Shown here piece after piece: positions 12,599 to 14,943 of a stretch of 14,943 bases of DNA. The notes under the pieces were generated by a model. The model saw nothing but the letters and a program-made list of their open reading frames with translations. It ran no database searches and was not told the DNA's origin. The translations under genes and the position numbers were made by a program. The DNA lies in assembly GCA_016928995.1 (NCBI GenBank), contig JAFGJS010000098.1, positions 1 to 14,943 of the forward strand, written 5' to 3'. Positions within the stretch are counted from its first letter, which is position 1. Each line of letters starts with the position of its first letter. This DNA comes from Candidatus Sumerlaeota bacterium. Its GTDB lineage: Bacteria; Sumerlaeota; Sumerlaeia; JAFGJS01.

Positions 12599-14410
12599 CT
12601 AATCCAAAACAAATTTCTTACGCCAATCCTCGGCTTCCTGCCATGGGGGTTGTTGCTGCTTTGCACAAACGAAATTTCCCAGTACGAGATAGTCCATCTC
12701 CGTGCGCATGAAGCAGGTGTAGGCTTCTTCCGGCGTGCAGACGATCGGCTCGCTGCGCACATTGAACGATGTATTGATGATCACTGGACAACCCGTGCGG
12801 CGATAGAAGGCTTCGATCAAATCGTAGTACAGCGGATTCTCCTCGCGACGCACGGTTTGCAGGCGCGCGCTGCCGTCCACGTGAGTGATGGCGGGCGCTT
12901 CGCTGGCGCGCTGAACGGCGAAGACATCATCAGCGGTTTTCACTGGGCGATGTCCATTGCTGGAGTGAATGCGCTCCTCAGCGACCTGGCAAACGAGCAG
13001 CATGAACGGCGAGGAATGCCGCTGGTTGTCGAAATCAAACCATTCATGCGTGCGCTCATGCAGCACGGCGGGCGCGAACGGCCGGAACGATTCGCGGAAC
13101 TTGATCTTCAGATTCATCGTCTTTTGCATTTCCGGATCGCGGGCGTCGCCAAGGATCGAGCGATTGCCCAGGGCGCGCGGGCCGAATTCCATGCGCCCTT
13201 GAAACCAGCCGATGACGTTGCGTCCATCAATGAGCTGCGCGACGCGCTCCACCAGCTGCTCGCGCGGCAATTCTTCATACTGTGCGCCGTGCGCATCGAG
13301 GCAGGTCTTGATCGCCTCGCCGCTGAATTCCGGCCCCCAGTAGGCGTGGTTCATCTTGAACGTGCGCGGATGTCCCAGCACGGTGTTCCAAACGTGAAAG
13401 GCGACTCCAAGGGCGCCGCCCGCGTCGCCCGCCGCAGGCTGCACCCAGAGATCCTCGAATGCTCCGTCGCGCAGAATCTCGCCATTAGCCACGCAATTCA
13501 GCGCCACGCCGCCGGCCATCGTCAGTTTTTTCATCCCCGTTTTGGCGCGCAGCGAACGAGCGAGCTTCAACATGATTTCGTTGGTGATCTGCTGCAGCGA
13601 AGCAGCCACGTCCATCTGATGCCGGGTGGGCTTCTGCTCGTTGGGATACGCCGGATGGCCGAAGAGCTCCTCGAATTTGCCGTTGGTCATGCGCAGGCCG
13701 TAAGGATACTCAAAGTAATCCATATTCATCACATACGAACCATCGTCCTTGATGTCGATTAGTTCGCGGATTTTGTCGCAATAGACCGGCTCGCCATATG
13801 GCGCGAGCCCCATGACTTTATATTCCGCGCTGTTCACCTTGAAGCCAAGATAATAGGTGAACGCGCTGTAGAGCAGGCCAAGCGAATGGGGAAAACGAAT
13901 CTCGTTGAGCAGTTCGATGTCGTTGCCGCGCCCGATCCCCTGCGTAGTGGTGGACCATTCACCGACGCCGTCCACGGTCAGGATCGCGGCCTCTTCAAAG
14001 GGCGAGACAAGAAAGCAGGAGGCGGCGTGCGACATGTGATGTTCGCCGAAAAGGAGCTCCCCTTTATAGTCAAGCTCCTTCAGCATATGCTCCTTGATCC
14101 AGAGCCGGCTCTTCAGCCAAAGCGGAATCGCCTGAAAGAACGAGGCGAATCCACGTGGAAAAAAATCGACATATGTGGCAAGCAGGCGCTCAAACTTGAC
14201 GAACGGCTTGTCGTAGAAGGCGACATAATCCACGTCGCCGATCTTCACGCCAGCTTGATCGAGGCAGAAACGGATGGCGTGAACGGGGAAATCCTGATCA
14301 TGCTTGATGCGTGTGAAGCGCTCCTCGGACGCGGCGGCGATGAGCTCGCCGTCGCGCAGCAGCGCCGCGGCCGAGTCATGATAATATGCTGAAATTCCGA
14401 GAATAATCAT
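12599..14410 (-). CDS. O-carbamoyltransferase, NodU/CmcH/SxtI family
   Basis: These enzymes use carbamoyl phosphate and ATP to make carbamoyl adenylate, then carbamoylate a hydroxyl group on a sugar, antibiotic or other small molecule in the cytoplasm. The 603-residue length is normal. The N-terminal Kae1-like domain starts MIILGISAYYHDSAAAL. The metal-binding motif GEHHMSHAAS (122-131) has His124 and His128, with Asp147 in ILTVDGVGEW. MAGGVALNCVANG (298-310) and PAAGDAGGALG (325-335) complete the Kae1-like site. The C-terminal YrdC-like domain opens at GWFQGRMEFGPRALGNRSIL (401-420), followed by FRESFRPFAPAVL. No key residue appears to be missing. It is third in a minus-strand operon, 30 bases after the SxtJ-like gene. 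The acceptor is unknown. The SGNH partner and membrane proteins suggest a surface glycan or exported metabolite. Confidence 0.96.
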   Translation of the reverse strand: MIILGISAYYHDSAAALLRDGELIAAASEERFTRIKHDQDFPVHAIRFCLDQAGVKIGDVDYVAFYDKPFVKFERLLATYVDFFPRGFASFFQAIPLWLKSRLWIKEHMLKELDYKGELLFGEHHMSHAASCFLVSPFEEAAILTVDGVGEWSTTTQGIGRGNDIELLNEIRFPHSLGLLYSAFTYYLGFKVNSAEYKVMGLAPYGEPVYCDKIRELIDIKDDGSYVMNMDYFEYPYGLRMTNGKFEELFGHPAYPNEQKPTRHQMDVAASLQQITNEIMLKLARSLRAKTGMKKLTMAGGVALNCVANGEILRDGAFEDLWVQPAAGDAGGALGVAFHVWNTVLGHPRTFKMNHAYWGPEFSGEAIKTCLDAHGAQYEELPREQLVERVAQLIDGRNVIGWFQGRMEFGPRALGNRSILGDARDPEMQKTMNLKIKFRESFRPFAPAVLHERTHEWFDFDNQRHSSPFMLLVCQVAEERIHSSNGHRPVKTADDVFAVQRASEAPAITHVDGSARLQTVRREENPLYYDLIEAFYRRTGCPVIINTSFNVRSEPIVCTPEEAYTCFMRTEMDYLVLGNFVCAKQQQPPWQEAEDWRKKFVLD

Positions 14411-14440
14411 CGCCAGATTCGCTCTGCTTCTCTGTTGGGG

Positions 14441-14671
14441 TTAAAATTGCCGCTTCATCCGCTCGAGCTGTTTACTCACCTCGGGCGCGGGGAGCCAGTA
14501 GCTTTTTGCGTCATGGGAATAATGAGGAAGCATGCGCTGGCGAAACAATTTAAGGATGAGCGCCGTTAACGCAAACGGAATCCAATAGACCAGCGGAATG
14601 AGGATCCACGTCATAACTTGCGCGGTTCGCTCACCGAGCCACGTGATAATATTGTGAATTTGCTTCAACAT
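14441..14671 (-). CDS. SxtJ-like small membrane protein
   Basis: The product is 76 residues with one or two hydrophobic segments (VMTWILIPLVYWIPFALTAL, about 19-38) and a soluble tail. The tail motif DAKSYWLPAP matches the conserved C-terminal D..SYW.P signature I know from SxtJ-family proteins, which accompany SxtI-type carbamoyltransferases. Many family members are longer (roughly 110-140 residues) and begin with extra membrane helices, so this is a short or N-terminally reduced version. The ATG at 14671 lies six bases after the stop of the DUF5989-like gene, and the carbamoyltransferase starts 30 bases downstream, consistent with one transcript. The role is unknown. Its constant company suggests it helps place the carbamoyltransferase or SGNH protein at the membrane. 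Confidence 0.75.
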   Translation of the reverse strand: MLKQIHNIITWLGERTAQVMTWILIPLVYWIPFALTALILKLFRQRMLPHYSHDAKSYWLPAPEVSKQLERMKRQF

Positions 14672-14677
14672 TTCGCG

Positions 14678-14908
14678 TTAAAATATTGTGTAGATATACG
14701 GAGAATAGGCGCCCGCGACGAGCAAGATCATAATAAGGATAAGAACGATAAAAACAGGCGCGATCCACCAAAGTTTGCGTTCCTTCAAAAACAGAAAAAA
14801 TTCCGCGATAATCTGAAAACGGCGGCGAAGTGAAAATAATACTCCAAATGTGAACGCCAATACAATGAGAAACGCCAGCAATCCCCAGTTGTCCCGAATG
14901 AAATTCAT
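14678..14908 (-). CDS. DUF5989-like (SxtK-type) small membrane protein
   Basis: The product is 76 residues with two hydrophobic helices: LLAFLIVLAFTFGVLFSL (10-27) and WWIAPVFIVLILIMILLVAG (47-66). The segment FLFLKERKLWWIAP joining them and the ending SPYIYTIF match the DUF5989 pattern as I remember it. Members sit beside SxtJ and NodU/CmcH carbamoyltransferases in many bacteria, including sxtK in saxitoxin clusters. The function is unknown. It is the first visible gene of the operon. The start ATG at 14908 has no clear Shine-Dalgarno site. The 35 bases left before the window edge show no secure promoter, so the operon may begin further upstream. Confidence 0.8.
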   Translation of the reverse strand: MNFIRDNWGLLAFLIVLAFTFGVLFSLRRRFQIIAEFFLFLKERKLWWIAPVFIVLILIMILLVAGAYSPYIYTIF

Positions 14909-14943
14909 AATGGTGTTTTTCTATTTTAAAATGCGCTGACAAC

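Noticed and set aside
12475-12762. Minus-strand 95-codon open frame containing TTESTEDTE
   Set aside because: It runs from an alternative frame of the carbamoyltransferase gene into the hairpin repeat. The peptide is a translation of repeat DNA.
12512-13762. Plus-strand 416-codon open frame
   Set aside because: It is antisense to the clearly conserved carbamoyltransferase and has no family features.
11195-14908. Saxitoxin biosynthesis cluster
   Set aside because: Only the widely shared carbamoyltransferase module is present. No amidinotransferase, polyketide synthase-like sxtA or oxygenase genes are visible.
14631-14942. Minus-strand 103-codon open frame at the window edge
   Set aside because: It overlaps the DUF5989-like and SxtJ-like genes in another frame and lacks their conserved features.
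14909-14943. Promoter for the carbamoyltransferase operon
   Set aside because: A TTGTCA and a TAAAAT are present but only eight bases apart, too close for a sigma70-type promoter.

Overview
The window looks like chromosome of a moderately GC-rich, Gram-negative-type bacterium, probably in or near the Planctomycetes-Verrucomicrobia-Lentisphaerae group or a related uncultured phylum. The assignment is an inference. It rests on a 222-residue helical plus FN3-like hypothetical protein of a kind I associate with those groups, a secreted LamG-like/thioredoxin-like fusion, a Dus enzyme of the GCW variant, and a dispersed hairpin repeat of the kind common in large environmental genomes. Nothing in the window fixes the species.

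Layout. 1-704 carries no convincing gene. It holds a degenerate 21-bp tandem repeat array of 16 units (245-580) and an AT-rich leader. 705-1373 encodes a hypothetical protein with a strong Shine-Dalgarno site. 1506-3660 is a tight two-gene unit, visibly more AT-rich than the rest: a secreted cysteine-rich protein with a Ser/Thr/Gly-rich beta domain, and a periplasmic helical protein with a C-terminal membrane anchor. It ends at an intrinsic terminator (3702-3739). Just beyond lies the 3' end of a tRNA (T-arm, acceptor strand, CCA) with no 5' half (3787-3820), a possible integration scar.

4094-4570 is ribonuclease HI on the minus strand, divergent from a plus-strand series: tRNA-dihydrouridine synthase (4798-5793), the LamG-like/thioredoxin-like secreted protein (5920-7149), a large GT-C/YfhO-like membrane protein (7192-9387), a four-helix membrane protein (9473-9874) and a PLP-dependent aminotransferase (9938-11131). 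Hairpin and T-run candidates and a tandem TATAAT promoter suggest several transcription units rather than one operon.

11195-14908, on the minus strand and convergent with the aminotransferase, is a carbamoyltransferase operon. In transcription order it has a DUF5989-like (SxtK-type) small membrane protein, an SxtJ-like small membrane protein, a NodU/CmcH-family O-carbamoyltransferase and an SGNH/GDSL hydrolase-like protein. These four families also sit together in saxitoxin clusters (sxtI-L), but no toxin core genes are present here, so carbamoyl decoration of a glycan or secondary metabolite is the more cautious reading. The SGNH gene is cut by an in-frame TAA that removes the catalytic Asp/His block. 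A 93-bp hairpin repeat with 9-bp periodic arms lies between the carbamoyltransferase and SGNH genes.

The best candidates for undescribed biology are the AT-rich secreted pair at 1506-3660 with its internal perfect 13-bp palindrome and nearby tRNA remnant, and the 21/42-bp tandem array upstream.
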